NCBI RefSeq assembly: GCF_019279795.1
Contig: NC_056725.1
Coordinates: forward strand, 1,752,116,916-1,752,180,915
DNA from: Protopterus annectens
Lineage: Eukaryota; Chordata; Ceratodontiformes; Protopteridae
Direction: 5' to 3'
Length of the DNA stretch: 64,000 nt
Shown here piece by piece: positions 1 through 12,302 of the stretch. The notes under the pieces were generated by a model. That model had not been told where the DNA came from. It worked only from the letters and a program-made list of their open reading frames with translations, and ran no database searches. The translations under genes were made by a program, and so were the position numbers. The stretch's first letter is position 1. Every line of letters begins with the position of its first letter.

Positions 1-2182
1 TTGCTGTTGTACCAGGGTTTGTTGTGACATATGTCCTATGAGGGATATGAAGTCAGTAACTCTCATGGCTGTTACAATGTACTGACTGCAATCCTTACAC
101 TATGCTTCTGCAGTTCTCAGATAGGTGTTCTGAGAGTAACACAAGAAACAAAAAGCTCCACATACTGCCCAGTCTGCAGATAACCATACAGCTGTGAGTT
201 TCCTCAAACACATAGTGTCATGACAGGTATTAAATCATGTAGACCAGCCATATCCACACACACCCTGTTAAACCGACATTACTCCAAATGCAGAACAGCA
301 ACACTTACATTCTTAAGTCATGTCTGGCACATCCCCCTCCTGTATGTTGGCCTGTTTCCAGAGTGCATATTAATAGAGGTAAATCCCAATACCATTTGTG
401 ATGCTGTTTGCCAAACACCAAATTTAGGTCCTGCTCACAGTGAATGAAAAGGCCCAACACAAACATGATGTCCCTAGATATTGGAGTGTGTTTTCATGCA
501 ATTGGCTATGGGGATGCTACCACAGCTGTTCCACATGCAATCAGCTAGAGAGAGTCTGCAATTCATGCAGAGGCCATCAGCTGATCACGAGCATCACTTA
601 CAAAACACAAGCTGCTGCCTAAGCAAAGCAGGTGTACTTCTCCACATCCACCAGAGAGGGAGAGAGAGAGAGACAGACAGAGACAAAGTAAGTCAGGGAG
701 AGTAAAACCTAAGCATGTTTGTGTCACACACCTACCAGCATGGGGTTTCAAACCCCTGACTGACTATGTATTGCTATCACGTTTATGCAGTCATTGCATG
801 TGCCACATAGCTTATATGTTGGGCAGCTGTCCAAAGGTAAATCTGATGGTGAGTGGCATCTGCAACAGTGATATAGTAGCGATAAGGTAGGTGTAGTACA
901 CATGCCTGTCCACATAAACAGGTGTCAACGTCAACACAGCTTCACTCTCTCAAGGACTCACACACATTGACACACTTGGCAGGGTCAGGAATAGACTTCC
1001 TAACTAGTTAGTTTACCACAGTACAGTAATGTGCAGGTATCACATGCACCACAAGGGTTATTTGGATGTTATATGGGCAAAGGGTATGTGAAGGTGTCTG
1101 ACATCAGACAGCATGCTTCAGTAGGCCAATGGGATTTGTAGTGAGTGTGAATGTGGTCAAAAGCATCATACTCCACACACACAGACAGAGGGTGCCAGTA
1201 ATGACATGCATTGCTTCACGGGTGTGTAGTGGTTGACTGTGCCAGAAGGGTGTACATGGATATGTGAAGGGTATACCTTAGCATCAGGCCACATGACAAT
1301 GGTCTGCAGTGTGGCTCAGAGGTGTAGTGTCTGGATTGGCCCACACAGGTGGGTATTGTATTGACCATCCAGTCACCTGGGTAACTATTGTGTGTGGCCA
1401 GTGCTGTGCAATGCTTGCCATGTATGTGTTCTATAGTCCATGACATGGACGGTGTCTGGGATGTGCACACATCCCACATGCATGTTCAATGACATGTGGA
1501 ACTGCACCTGGGGTGTCTGGCCCATGTTGTGCACGCAGATTGTTATTTTCAGATGTGCCATTCCTGGCCTCATGTAGCAGGAACTGGTAATGGACACCAG
1601 GTTGATCCTGCACCTAAATTGATAGCATGATACAGGTATTTCCTGGTGTCAGTGGCATCTGTCCATATAGAGCATGTGTTTAAGGCATGGTATGTCCTTT
1701 GTGAGTCACATTTGATGGCACCACAGTTGTTGCAGTTGTCCAGTGGGGAACATGGTGAAGCTGCACTGTCAGCAATTATGTGCCTATTGTAGTGATGGGA
1801 CAGGGTGCCATGTCCTCTGTAGTCCACTGCAATCACATCATGGTTAATATATGTGGACAATATGCAGGGTACTACCAACAAAGCAGTTGTTGACTAGGCA
1901 AGTGTGTTTGTGTATGAGACATGGGTTGAGAGTGTTCTCTGGGTAATACAAGGGTTGCTTACTTTGTTCACCAGGCCTTGATGTCACATGTAGGGGTATG
2001 GATTGGCACCCCAGCCTCTTGGCTATTTGACATCTGTTATCCTTGTAAGGTGGACATTGTGACATATAATAGGCCCACCATATAAGAAATTTACAAAATC
2101 CACTCCACAATGAGACCAGTTGTTACACATTCACTGCCCCCTCCACACAGGATATGAATGACAAACACAGACCCACACACAC
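1..2182. other. Unassigned non-coding stretch
   Basis: I recognise no gene here. The open frames are short, overlap on both strands and show no family motifs. The sequence is rich in TGTG/CACA and resembles the DNA at 8.1-9.6 and 10.3-11.1 kb. Both may therefore be parts of one older region that was split by the CR1 at 3.4-8.1 kb. A short GAGA run lies near 655-690. Confidence 0.5.
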
Positions 2183-2790
2183 TTGCCATATCTGGGAACA
2201 GAACCCCTACTGAACTACTATATCACACTACATCATTACACTTTTATAGGATGCACCACAGAGATTACTAGACTACTCCTTCCCCGAAGATGTATTTCAC
2301 TGGGAATGACATCAGCAGGCTTGCCAAAGAAGGCTAATGGAGGTTGTATTGACTGTGAATGGCCTCAAAAGCATTGCTCCCTACACAGACAAACAAACAC
2401 ACACACACACACACACAATCATCCACACTTGCCATGTCTGGGAATAGAACACCTACCAAACTACTATATCACACTACAGCACTACGCTGTCATAGGACGC
2501 ACCATGGAGATTACTGGACCACTCTTTCCCCAAAGGTGTATTTCACTGGGAATGACATCAGCAGGCTTGCCAAAGAAGGGCAATGGAGATTATAGTGACT
2601 GTGAATGGCCTCAAAAGCATTGCTCCCTACACAGACAAACACACACTAACATCTACATCTACACTTGCCATGTCTGGGAATAGAACCCCTACTGAACTAC
2701 TATATCATACTACAGCATTATACTGTTATAGGATGCACCACAGAGATTACTGGACTACTCCTTCCCCAAAGGTGTATTTCACTGGGATAC
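2183..2790. repeat. 240-bp tandem repeat, about 2.5 units
   Basis: Three units start at 2183, 2429 and 2665, so the periods are 246 and 236 bp. Each begins TTGCCATRTCTGGGAAYAGA. The first two end in a CA-rich spacer, and the third stops near 2790. Read on the minus strand, each unit has a GGTTCTGTTCCC string that resembles a Pol III B box, so a tRNA-derived SINE origin is possible but unproven. The unbroken plus-strand frame through the first two units is probably chance. Confidence 0.8.
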
Positions 2791-3011
2791 CAGTGGCTAA
2801 TTTATATGGTGAGTAACATTTACACATCATGTGGTTGTAGCCATTTGGCTGTGTGCTGGGTGGGACAGGCCTCATGATGGAAGGCTCTTTGTCACTGTCA
2901 CTCTCTTCCACACATCTATGTATGTGTATGTTTTTCATATTATAGTGTGTTGTCCTTAGATATATGTGTGCACTAACAGCTACAACTGTCAGATATGTAT
3001 GGTCCACTTTA

Positions 3012-3139
3012 GTTGCCAGACATGGGATTCATTTCTTTAAGTGTGTGAGTATGCCCAGTATGACCTTTCAGTATTTTGTTGTCTGACATTGCCTTCATTT
3101 CTCTAAGTGTGGCAGCATGCCCAGTATGCCCTTCTCTAT
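3012..3139. repeat. 66-bp imperfect tandem duplication
   Basis: Two copies start at 3012 and 3078. They share the string AAGTGTGNNAGYATGCCCAG and surrounding bases with scattered differences. No function is suggested. The flanks (2791-3011 and 3140-3399) hold nothing I recognise. Confidence 0.65.
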
Positions 3140-4251
3140 TGAATGTGTGGATCCATTCCAGGTAGATTGTACTCCAGTGCAGACTTTTATGTTCTACACC
3201 TACAGCTAGTAAACTGTTTCTGCAGGATATCTGTAGATCAGTTGGCAATATAGGGTCAAACTGGGCAAGGGGTAGTGGGTACTGTAGGTAATTGTGTCTG
3301 TGTTGCTTCTGCTACATGGTACTGGTGTTAGCAGAGATATTCAGCTAGGAAGCTAGGAACTAAAATTTCTATTTAAGGAGTAAACTAAAACATTTCAGAG
3401 CTTTACCAGAAAGGCTCATCCAGACTCTGCTACACTTTGCTGCGAAGGAAAGGTTAGTTTGCTTTTATTTTTTTTTTGTATTACTGTATTGCCTTTCTAT
3501 ATTTTGAATACTGTAGTTTGTTTTCTTTACCTTGTGTTTTGCTTGCATTATGTTTTAACAGCATATTAAAACTTCAAAAGAGACCACAGCTCTCTTTCTG
3601 AGTCAGGCAGAATTTTTTCCCGCCCTCCCACCCATTTAAGTTGTCTTGTTAAACACCACTGTCTTTCTAGTTGCCCGCCTCTTATGTTAATCTGACCATA
3701 TATCTCATTTCTCTCTACTTTCACTGGCTTATGTGAGAAATCACAAAATCATCATTTTTGAAATCCCACCCATTCAATTATTTAAATTTATTGGCCATCC
3801 TACAGTATTTCATAGTACCAAAATACAAAAGTGACCACCCCTTTCAATCCATCTTGCTGTTTTAAAAATAGTAACTCTCCACTAAACCTTAACTTTTTAA
3901 ACAGGTAAAACTCAAGTTACCTACTTTCACATCTAACTTCTCTAGTGCACACTGCAGAGTGCATTCTTTTCAATCTTACCTTTAAGCATCCCTGTGACTA
4001 GCACTTTCTCTAATACCTGCTGGAAAGTACTAGGAAGCCTTAAACTCATACAAACACTGAACTCTCCTTGTTAACAAGGAGAAATTAACAGTACGCACTA
4101 AACAGCCTATAATTGCAAAGTACCTTGCTAAGGAAACAGCTCCTATACTTTACAAAGAAAAAAAAAAAAAAAGCCCCAAACCAGGCATGTCCAAGGGTCA
4201 GCTTCCGGTGATTTCTCCTGTCCACCTGGTGAATCTGGGCATACTGGGGCA

Positions 4252-5162
4252 ATGCAGCAATTGCCTCATGTACACGACAACCCTCTCCTCCTACCACCCA
4301 ACACTACAACCTGTGAGAGATGCACTTACATAGCCAAAATGGAAGCAAAGCTCTCTCCACCCAAGATTGTGCTAAACAGTCAGGAGGAGAAGGTTAACAC
4401 CCACACTACACCTCAAGCAACACATAGCCCTTCTAAACCCGCACCACCAACACCCACATAATAGCAACACTAAATCCACATATGCAGAGGCCCTTAACTG
4501 TAACCTGCCCAAGAAACAAAGACCTCTGAAGCTGAAACGCAAACAAACACCAATCACAACCAATGTGTCACAGTTCACAACACCCGTGTGCCACCCAGCA
4601 ACAGCCCCTAAGACAAGACAATGTACCTAACACTTTAGTCATAGGTGACTCTATAGTCTGGCACACTGATGTCCCTCTCACCAGGTTGAATAAGGAGAAA
4701 ATTACAGTCAGCTGCCTGTCGGGTGCCAGGATCCGCCACATAACGCATGCACTCAAGTCATTCCACAACAAGTACAAATATGACTCTGTCATTGTCCATG
4801 TTGGAGTGAATGAATTGAGACGTACCTCCCTGGACTACATGAAAAGAGACATGGAAGAGCTCTTGGATCATGTGGCCCAGGCAGGTATGACCCTAGCCCA
4901 GAGTAGCATCCTGCCTTTGCCCAAAATGATACCACAATATAAGGATAAAATGATTAACTTCAACAATTGGCTAAGCTTATGGTGTCATTCAAAGGGGATC
5001 CAGTATCTGTCTGCCTGGGATGACATGATTGACAGACCACGATGCTTTGCCAGAGATGGTCTGCACCTGTCGCCCCTGGGATTCAGGTTACTGGCTAAGG
5101 CTCTTGCCACCCCTATAGTGCCTTTTTTAGGCAAACTTCAAAGGACAAAACCACCACCATAA
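4252..5162 (+). pseudogene. CR1 ORF1: nucleic-acid-binding N-terminus plus SGNH esterase domain, frameshifted
   Basis: The first part (4252-4459) carries CERCTYIAKMEAKL, a CxxC segment also seen in copy C. The next part is a basic linker in another frame (about 4460-4560). The last 199 residues (4563-5162) form an SGNH hydrolase fold. Block I is GDSI at residues 28-31, with the likely nucleophile Ser30. HVGVNEL at 79-85 stands where block III (GxND) belongs. DGLHLS at 165-170 supplies the Asp and His. CR1 ORF1 proteins with esterase domains are known and are thought to act in the retrotransposon RNP. ORF2 begins 11 bp downstream. Frame changes near 4460 and 4560-4600 break the reading frame, so no single start is assigned. 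Confidence 0.8.
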
Positions 5163-5173
5163 CAGGTACAAGC

Positions 5174-7964
5174 ATGCAAAATCTGAAGGTAATGCTACTC
5201 AATGCTAGAAGTCTAAACCTCAAAATGCACTCTCTCGAGGCACTCCTAAAAATGGAGAACATTGATATCTGTGCAGTAACTGAGACCTGGTTCAAGGCTC
5301 CAGACAGCAACCCTGCAATACCAGGCTACAACTCTTACCACACTTTTCAGCCACCAAACCAGGACTGAAACACTAAAGGTGGAGGAGTGTCCATATTCAT
5401 CAAGGATATTCACACCACCAGGCTAGTTGGCCAACACAATGTGTCTGAAATTCTCGAAGTGCAACTAACACTAGGTAAGACTGCAATCCAAATTGTACCC
5501 CAAGATTCTCACTACACCTTTCTAAACATACTGGAAAATATTAAGATAGAACCAAACACCCTAATACTGGGTGATTTTAACTACCCTGCCATTAACTGGG
5601 AAAACTACTCATGCCCCAACACCTTTGCGCAACGGTTCTTGGAATCCATAAATTCCAATGCCCTGGATCAACTAATCCATAGTCCCACCAGGGGCTACAA
5701 TATCCTAGACCTGGTCATTACCAGCATGGGAAATCAATGCTCCATACCTATGGTCACCCCCTCGTTAGTCAGGTCTGACCATAAGCTAATCACCCTTAAC
5801 ATTCACATCCCACCCCCACCCCCAAGTAAAGAAACCACCATAAAAAACTTCTCCAAAGCCAACTTCATGCTACTCAAGTCAGAAGTGACAAACTTCATGA
5901 CACCCATGCAGATGGGACCTGAAAGTTCAACTGCTGAATCCTACACTGAGGCACTGTACGAGCACATCCACTCATGCATGAATCATGCCATCCCAAATAG
6001 AACCAAAATGCTCTCATCCAAAAAAAGGAAGCCAATCTGGTGGTCCCCTGCCATAAACAAACTTTACAACAAAAGGAAGAAACTTTTGCAGAAAAGAGGA
6101 AAATCCCAGGATGCAAAAAACTCCCTTACTAGCCTCAGTAAGAAACTGAAATGCCTCATAAAATCATCCAAAGCTAGTTACGAAAATAAAATTGCCAAAG
6201 ATTCCAAAGACAACTACAAAGCATTCTATAACTATGTCAAGAATCTAAATGGCAATGCTCAGATCTGCTCTGAGCTAAAACAGAATGGCATTAAATATAC
6301 TGATCTGAAGGATATTGCCAATATTCTGGCAGATCGATTCAGTGCCAACTTCACCCCCCTCTCACCCCCTAAATGGCCCATCTCAATACCGGAAGATTGT
6401 CAAATTCCAGTAATAACGGCCACACAGGAACAAAACGCACTCTCTAAAGCCAAGAATACAGCATCCATGGGACCAGATGACATCCCGGGCTATGTACTAC
6501 ATGAACTACAATATGAACTGGCACCTCACCTAAGTGTCATGTTTAATCATAGCCTCACCTCAGGTTTCGTGCCCACTGAGTGGCGCAGAGCTACAGTTAT
6601 CCCAATCCACAAGGGGGGATCCACCTTGGATCCCGGAAACTACCATCCCATCAGTCTGACAAGCCTTATCTGCAAGGCCATGGAGCGTATTATCATGGAA
6701 CTTATAAACAAAGACATTGGCAACCTTCAAACACTGGACCCCACCCAGTTTGGGTTTGTGAAGGGCCGATCTTGTCTCCTGAACCTGATTGACTTCTTTG
6801 AATCAGTCTACAGAGCCATGGACAAGGGTAAGGTGGTCCACACAGCCTATCTAGACCTTGCCAAGGCCTTTGACACCATCCCCCACTCTGGAATCATAGA
6901 TAAACTTACTAAGTTGGGCATTAATCCCTATGTCACCCAATGGGTTGCTAAATGGCTTACTGATAGAACCCACACTGTAAAAGTAGCCGACTCCAAATCC
7001 AGCTCCAGACAAGTGACAAGTGGAGTACCTCAGGGTTCAGTCCTGGGGTGCTCTTGTTTGGCATCTACTTCTCTGAAGTACAGGTCAACACTAAGGGACT
7101 CTGGCTAACAAAGTTTGCAGATGACTGCAAACTGGGAGCCATTATTGAATCCCCAAATGATGTGGATACTCTACAAAAGGGCCCTACAGAAACAGATGCT
7201 TGGTGCCAGAGCCATGGGCTCAAGCTCAATGCCAAGAAATGTATTGTTATCCCCTTTGGGAAAAAACATGTATCCATGAATTACCATATTGGTGGCAGTA
7301 CACTAAACACAGAAAGTGTGATAAGAGACTTAGGGACACAGGTGGACAGTGGTCTCACCTTCGATAACCACATCGCCACAACAGTCAGGAAATCCTTCTA
7401 TGTGGCACACCTCATCATGAAGGGCTTTTCATCCAGAAAAAGGAGGTCATTGTCCCACTGTACTCATCCCTCATTAGACCCATTATAGAATACAACGCCC
7501 CATTTGGTATGTACCTCTCAAGACATCTGCAACAACTGGAAAGGCCTCAGAAATACCTCACTAAAAGAATCACAGGCCTAAAACAGATGCCCTACGCTGA
7601 CCGCCTTAAAAAACTCCAGCTATACTCTGTCGCATATCGTCTACTCAGAGGCGATCTCTGCTTAACATACAAGGCCATGTCAAACCCAGAGCTGTTGGAC
7701 ATGCTACACTTAAAGAAATCCCTATCTCTCAGAGCTACATGCTCCAGGGATCTAAACCTTGTCATCACAATAAGCAAAACATGCTGGAGGGATAGGTTCC
7801 TGACCCAGAGACTGCCCAGACTCTGGAATAGATTGCCCATACATGTCAAGCAGAGTGCCTCTTTGGACCTCTTCAAGAGGAACCTTGACGATTGGATGGG
7901 AGAAAGGAAATTCACCCCAGGGATCACGTCAGTCGCCCTGCTAGACAGGGGTCCAGGAAAGTAA
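5174..7964 (+). pseudogene. CR1 ORF2: AP endonuclease plus reverse transcriptase, broken
   Basis: The endonuclease starts NLKVMLLNARSLNLKMHSLE and carries TETWF, LGDFNYPAINW and SDHKL, as expected of the APE type that nicks target DNA. A TGA at 5366-5368 interrupts it in frame. The reverse transcriptase runs from about 6400. It has DDIPGYV, IPIHKGG, NYHPISLTSL, block A AYLDLAKAFDTIPH, block B TSGVPQGSVLG and block C FADDCKLG, so both catalytic Asp are still present. A frameshift near 7045 separates block B from block C. Another near 7440-7490 precedes the C-terminal segment (7509-7964), which has RDRFLTQRLPRLWNRLP and ends in DLFKRNLDDWM. Identity of the clade rests on these motifs; I had no alignment. 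Confidence 0.88.
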
Positions 7965-8038
7965 ATAATGTGGGAAGAAATAGCCAGGGAATTGTTATGG
8001 CTAGGCTTGTATAGGCCCTAGGGCTGATAGCCTAGTAC

Positions 8039-8078
8039 CAACCTATGAACCAACCTATGAACCTATGAACCTATGAAT
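8039..8078 (+). repeat. CR1 3' tail, CCTATGAA repeats
   Basis: Four to five imperfect copies of (CAA)CCTATGAA follow the phrase TAGCCTAGTACCAACC. CR1 elements end in short tandem octamers rather than poly(A), so this marks the 3' end of copy A. Copies B, D and E have related endings. Confidence 0.8.
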
Positions 8079-9658
8079 ATGTGTAGTGTTATACACTGTG
8101 ATGTTTTATGTCCACAAGTACTGTCAGGTAGACATTTTTGCTCGCAGTGATGTCCTGGGGAACACAGGGTGAATGCAGCTGTGTCCAGTATTGTGGTCAA
8201 ATGCCTACATATTCCTGCAAACTAATGCCATTCTGGAGGGGGAGCTGCAGACACTTGCTACTGGGTCTGTGTAACCGGTTCAGCATCTTAGTACAGTGGT
8301 GGCAGAGGATCCCATACTTGTACATCCATCGAAGTCAATACCTTACAGCTGTACAGATTCACAAAGGTTACCCAGAGGCAAGGGTCATAAGTCAGGACAT
8401 TACCCCTATTGTGGTGTACGGGCAGGTTTGTAGCCACCCATTTTTGTGTTTGCAGCCAGGGATAGTATGTGCACATGGCTGTGTTTCGGACTTTGCACAT
8501 TCCATGCTGCCCATGCTCCCACCCCACCCCCTCTATTATTCTATCCTCTTCCATACATTATGCTAACATTCTCTGATACTTTCCTTATAGTTATCACCTC
8601 ATCACAGCAGTGTATTGGTGTTGGTCCACAGTTCATGCAGTGGGACATGGTGGACATGTTACTGTTGTTTGTTCACATTGCCTTGCATATGGGTCCAGTG
8701 GACTGTGTTATGTTGTTATTTGGGAGTCCATGACATAACATACATTGGCACTACCGGTGAGATGCAGGCCTTTGGCAGAGGACTGTAGGCCATATATTCC
8801 CCTGGGGTGACAGGGTAGATGTGCTAGATGTTCATGCCAATATTTTCTGTCAGCATTGATCAGGTAGTGTGGATGCTGGCAGGGTGCTGCTTACAGCTAG
8901 AGACACACCGGTATGGGACACCTGCACTGCATGCTGCATTCCTTCGCTATTGCCATACACAGGTGGGTGTCATATTGTACCCATTCCCAACAGCAGGGAT
9001 AAGACCTGAGAGGTACCTGTGGGTGGTGGTTGGGTGATCTGGGTGCATGTGTGCTAGGAACACTACTTGCATCTGACTCACAGATATGCATGGGCATTCC
9101 ACTTATGCTGGCTTGTGCAGGGACATCAGCTGTTTCTCAATACATTATTCCTATGACCTTTGTGATCTGCGAGTGTTTGGCCAGGCAACATTGGTATTCC
9201 CTACTGCAAGCCCAGATAATGTGATGCAAACCTGTATGTATAATTCCAAGGGTGTGTCCATTTCATGGTTACACATTATACACTGTCTTTCTGGGGTACT
9301 TTCCCCTGTGAACCGCTTGTATATCTGTCCCAACAGTCATGCCAAGTTCATCTTTCAGATGGTGACACATATTACCTCCATTCATTTACAATGGGTTACT
9401 GCTAGAATGTGTTATACTGGGGAGTATTTTGTTTGGCACTGCAGTTGTGAGAACTTGGCCCTGTCATCGGCAGTACTGGGCAATGGCCACCAGGTCAGAC
9501 CTCACCATGCATACATACTGACCACTCTCACAGAATATGAAACATACACCAACCTAACACACACATACCTGCATATTGTACAAATGTTACAATCTATCCT
9601 GCTACCTTGGACACCTCAGGTCATCTGTGCTCCACTGGTATTATACCTACACATACAT
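8079..9658. other. Unassigned stretch between CR1 and minisatellite
   Basis: There are several short frames on both strands but no recognisable domain. The composition resembles 1-3300. It might be internal sequence of the Harbinger element whose transposase lies at 11.1-12.3 kb. I looked for the Myb/SANT-like second Harbinger protein here and did not find it. Confidence 0.4.
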
Positions 9659-10316
9659 GTTACTACATTTCTACATTGGATTGGGGGGCACACCTGACTG
9701 TTACTACATTTCTACATAGAATTGGGGAGCACACCTGACTGTTATGTGTCTACATCAGATGGGGAGCACACCAGACTGTTACTACATTTCTACGTAGGAT
9801 TGGGGGGGCACACCTGACTGTTTCTACATTTCTACATAGGATTGGGGGGGCACACCTGATTGTTACAATGTGTCTACATTGGATTGCGGGGCACACCAGA
9901 CTGTTACTACATTTCTACATAGGATTTGGGGGGGCACATTTGACTGTTTCTACATTTCTACATAGGATTGGGGGGTACACCTGACTGTTTCGACATTTCC
10001 ACATAGGATTGGGGGGCACACCTGACTGTTTTTACATTTCTACATAGGATTGGGGGGAACACCTGACTGTTTCTCCATTTCTACATAGGATTGGGGGCAC
10101 TCCTGACTGGTTCTACATTTCTACATAGGATTGGGGGGGGCACACCAGACTGTTACTATATTTCTACATAGGATTAGGGAGGCACACCTGACTGTTACGT
10201 GTCTACATCGGATTGGGGGGGCACACCAGACTGTTATTACATTTCTATATAGGATTGGGGGGGCACACCTGACTGTTACTACATTTCTACATAGGATTGC
10301 GGGAGGCACACCTGAC
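9659..10316. repeat. 41-bp minisatellite, 16 units
   Basis: Sixteen units of 37-43 bp follow one another. The consensus begins TGTTACTACATTTCTACATA and continues through a run of 5-8 G into CACACCTGAC. Three units carry a divergent GTGTCTACAT centre, at the 3rd, 6th and 14th positions. Length varies mostly in the G run. The short frames on both strands across the array are by-products of the repeat. Confidence 0.92.
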
Positions 10317-11119
10317 ACTTGTACACATTTGCTATGACTGCACTGGTATGTCAGGTATTCTATTTCATACTGTATTCTAACCTATCATGCTGACTAGAGG
10401 CATATCAGTGTACTACAGGTCTTAGGTTTGATTGACCTACATATCAGTTTCTGACTTCTTACCCTTCAGAACTAACATCCCACTGCCTGACCTGATGTAG
10501 TCTGTCTGTGTAGGCCTGGGTGGGGGGGGTTACCCATAGCCATCATTCAAAGGCCTTAGCACAGCCTTTGTTTGTGTTTGTCTACACCTGTCCTGCTGGC
10601 TGAGACTGTTGCTGGGTATGTGAACCTCCCTGACTGGCATGTGTGTGTCCTGTGGACACACATGTGGCCCAGCACATTTCCTGCAGTGGGTTTTGTCACC
10701 ATGTGTAGTACTGGCTACTATGGTGACACCAGTATTTGTTACAGCTCTTATGCTGCCAATATAGGTGTTTACTATCTACTGGCATCCCATTCAGCCACCC
10801 GATTCCCTTGCATGCTCATATCCATACCATAGATACTAGTAACAACACATACTACTCCATTTGGCAATTGGTAAGAAGAGTGACTTACCCTGTGGGTGTG
10901 CCAGTACTGAGGATGGTGCTGGAGGGCTGCCTATGTCGGATGCACATAGTACACTCTCTATACATGTTTGAGGACAGGTAGTGTCATGCTTGGCATCCCT
11001 TTTACTGTATGTGCGAGTCAGAGAGAGGTGTCATTCCCTGGGTCCCTACTGTGTCAGTGTATGTGCTATGCGTTGCCTCTTTGCCAAGGCCAGGGCATAC
11101 TGGGTATGTCTCCTTCTGC
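10317..11119. other. Unassigned stretch downstream of Harbinger transposase
   Basis: I see no gene with family motifs. Relative to the minus-strand transposase this is 3' flank. It has the same TG-rich character as 8.1-9.6 kb. Confidence 0.4.
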
Positions 11120-12288
11120 CTACTGGGCAGGCACAGGTTGCTCCTCCTCCGAGTCACTCTGTGCCTGTGCAGGCTTTGGCAATGGTGGGAGGCTGTGTGG
11201 CCCTGCCCCATGCTGTTCCTGCTGCAGCTGTTTCCACAGGATCATATTGTGTAGCATGGCACATACGATGACAATCTGAATACATGTAGCTGGTGAATAC
11301 TGCAAGGCTCCACCGGATGTGTCCAGGTACCGGAACCGTGACTTGAGCATCCCAAACACACGCTCTATTATAATTCTGGTCTGTGCGTGTGCCTCATTAT
11401 GAAGTTCTTGTTCGGGTGTGTGTGCATTTCTGATGGGTGTCATCAGCCCCGGCTCCAGTGCATAACCAGCATCCCCCACTAGGTGACCGTAAGGGATGTC
11501 CCCATTGGCAAATCTCTGGTACAGCTGTGTCAGATGCCAGATGTGGGACTTCTGATAGCTTCCAGGGCAGCCAGCACATGCATTCATTATAATGCCACAC
11601 ATGACTGGGCAGTTGATGGAGGGGAAGCCCTTGCGGTTGATGTAGACCCTACCCCGCTCACCGGATGGTGCTTTGATGCATATGTGCGTGCAGTCTATAG
11701 CACACATTACCTCAGAGTATTCTGCTATTTGTTGGTAGAGACCGGGCAGTTGATGGAGGGGAAGCCCTTGCGGTTGATGTAGACCCTACCCCGCTCACCG
11801 GGTGGTGCTTTGATGCATATGTGCGTGCAGTCTATAGCACACACTACCTCAGGGTATTCTGCTATTTGCGGGTAGAGGCGCATATTGCTGTCCAATGCCT
11901 CACAGGTGTTGGAGAAATATATGTGCCCACCAGCATGTGCTGACATAGCATCCAGGAACTGGTGGAGTACCCTGGATGCTGATGCCTGTGAGATCCCCAT
12001 GATATCCCCAGTTGGCCTTTGGAAGGTACCTGTGGCTAGTATTCTTAGGCCTACACATACCTTGGAATCCACTGGGATGGGTTCCCGTCTGTTAGTTCCG
12101 TGTGTCAGGAATGGCTGGCACAGCTCAACAATTTGCTGTAGGAGGTCCCTGTCCACCCTATAGCACTCCACTATCTCCAGCTCATGTAGCCCCTGGTAGG
12201 TTACCCTGGGTCTGTACACTCTTCTCTGTCTCCTCACTGTGGGTTGGTCAACAGGTTTCTCATCCTCACCACCCTCAGCTTCTTCCAC
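11120..12288 (-). pseudogene. Harbinger (PIF/Harbinger) DDE transposase, broken by an internal duplication
   Basis: Two minus-strand frames give one transposase of the HARBI1/DDE_Tnp_4 family, which excises and inserts DNA transposons. The upstream frame (12288-11725) has an acidic N-terminus, a basic patch and a helix-turn-helix near residues 92-115 (PTGDIMGISQASASRVL). It holds the first catalytic Asp in AIDCTHI (Asp153), followed by YINRKGFPSINC. The downstream frame (11707-11120) repeats that Asp segment, then has LVGDAGY (second Asp, residue 79) and IIIERVFGMLKSRFRYL (Glu115). A 137-bp tandem duplication, not a multiple of three, puts the halves in different frames. An in-frame stop lies two codons above the GTG at 12288, so the true start is probably in a missing or spliced exon. 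The closing EEEQPVPAQ tail looks native. I found no terminal inverted repeats or Myb-like partner. Confidence 0.88.
11607..11880. repeat. 137-bp tandem duplication inside the Harbinger transposase
   Basis: Unit 1 starts at 11607 and unit 2 at 11744. Both begin GGGCAGTTGATGGAGGGGAA and cover the codons around AIDCTHI. They differ at about five positions near their ends, so the duplication is not brand new. Confidence 0.9.
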
Positions 12289-12302
12289 ATGTTAATGTAT
12301 GA

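Larger units (their letters stand above)
3400..8078 (+). mobile_element. CR1-type non-LTR retrotransposon, near full length (copy A)
   Basis: This is the most complete CR1 in the window. It has a 5' leader (about 3400-4250, 5' edge uncertain), an ORF1 with an SGNH/esterase domain, an ORF2 with AP-type endonuclease and reverse transcriptase, and a short 3' region ending in CCTATGAA-type repeats. That order and the 8-bp tail are typical of CR1, which moves by target-primed reverse transcription. I found no target-site duplication, which is usual for the clade. ORF1 has at least one frameshift, and ORF2 has one stop and two frameshifts, so this copy is dead but fairly young. Parts of the same family recur at 25.2, 33.2/42.8, 44.2 and 56.6-61.2 kb. 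Confidence 0.85.

Noticed and set aside
2183..2683. 166-codon plus-strand frame
   Set aside because: It runs through tandem repeats, starts at TTG, has Thr-His runs and no domain.
8138..8566. 142-codon plus-strand frame as a Harbinger accessory gene
   Set aside because: No Myb/SANT or MADF pattern; Cys/His-rich text from TG/CA-rich DNA.
9086..9697. 203-codon plus-strand frame
   Set aside because: Length is notable, but it has no recognisable motif, runs into the minisatellite and uses no consistent hydrophobic or charged pattern.
9659..10316. Possible CRISPR array
   Set aside because: Units are contiguous and vary throughout. There are no unique spacers between constant repeats, and the genome is eukaryotic. 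The same holds for 58261-59880.
11120..12288. Host HARBI1 gene
   Set aside because: The reading is broken by a duplication, sequence details differ from HARBI1 and it lies among transposons. A mobile Harbinger copy is more likely.
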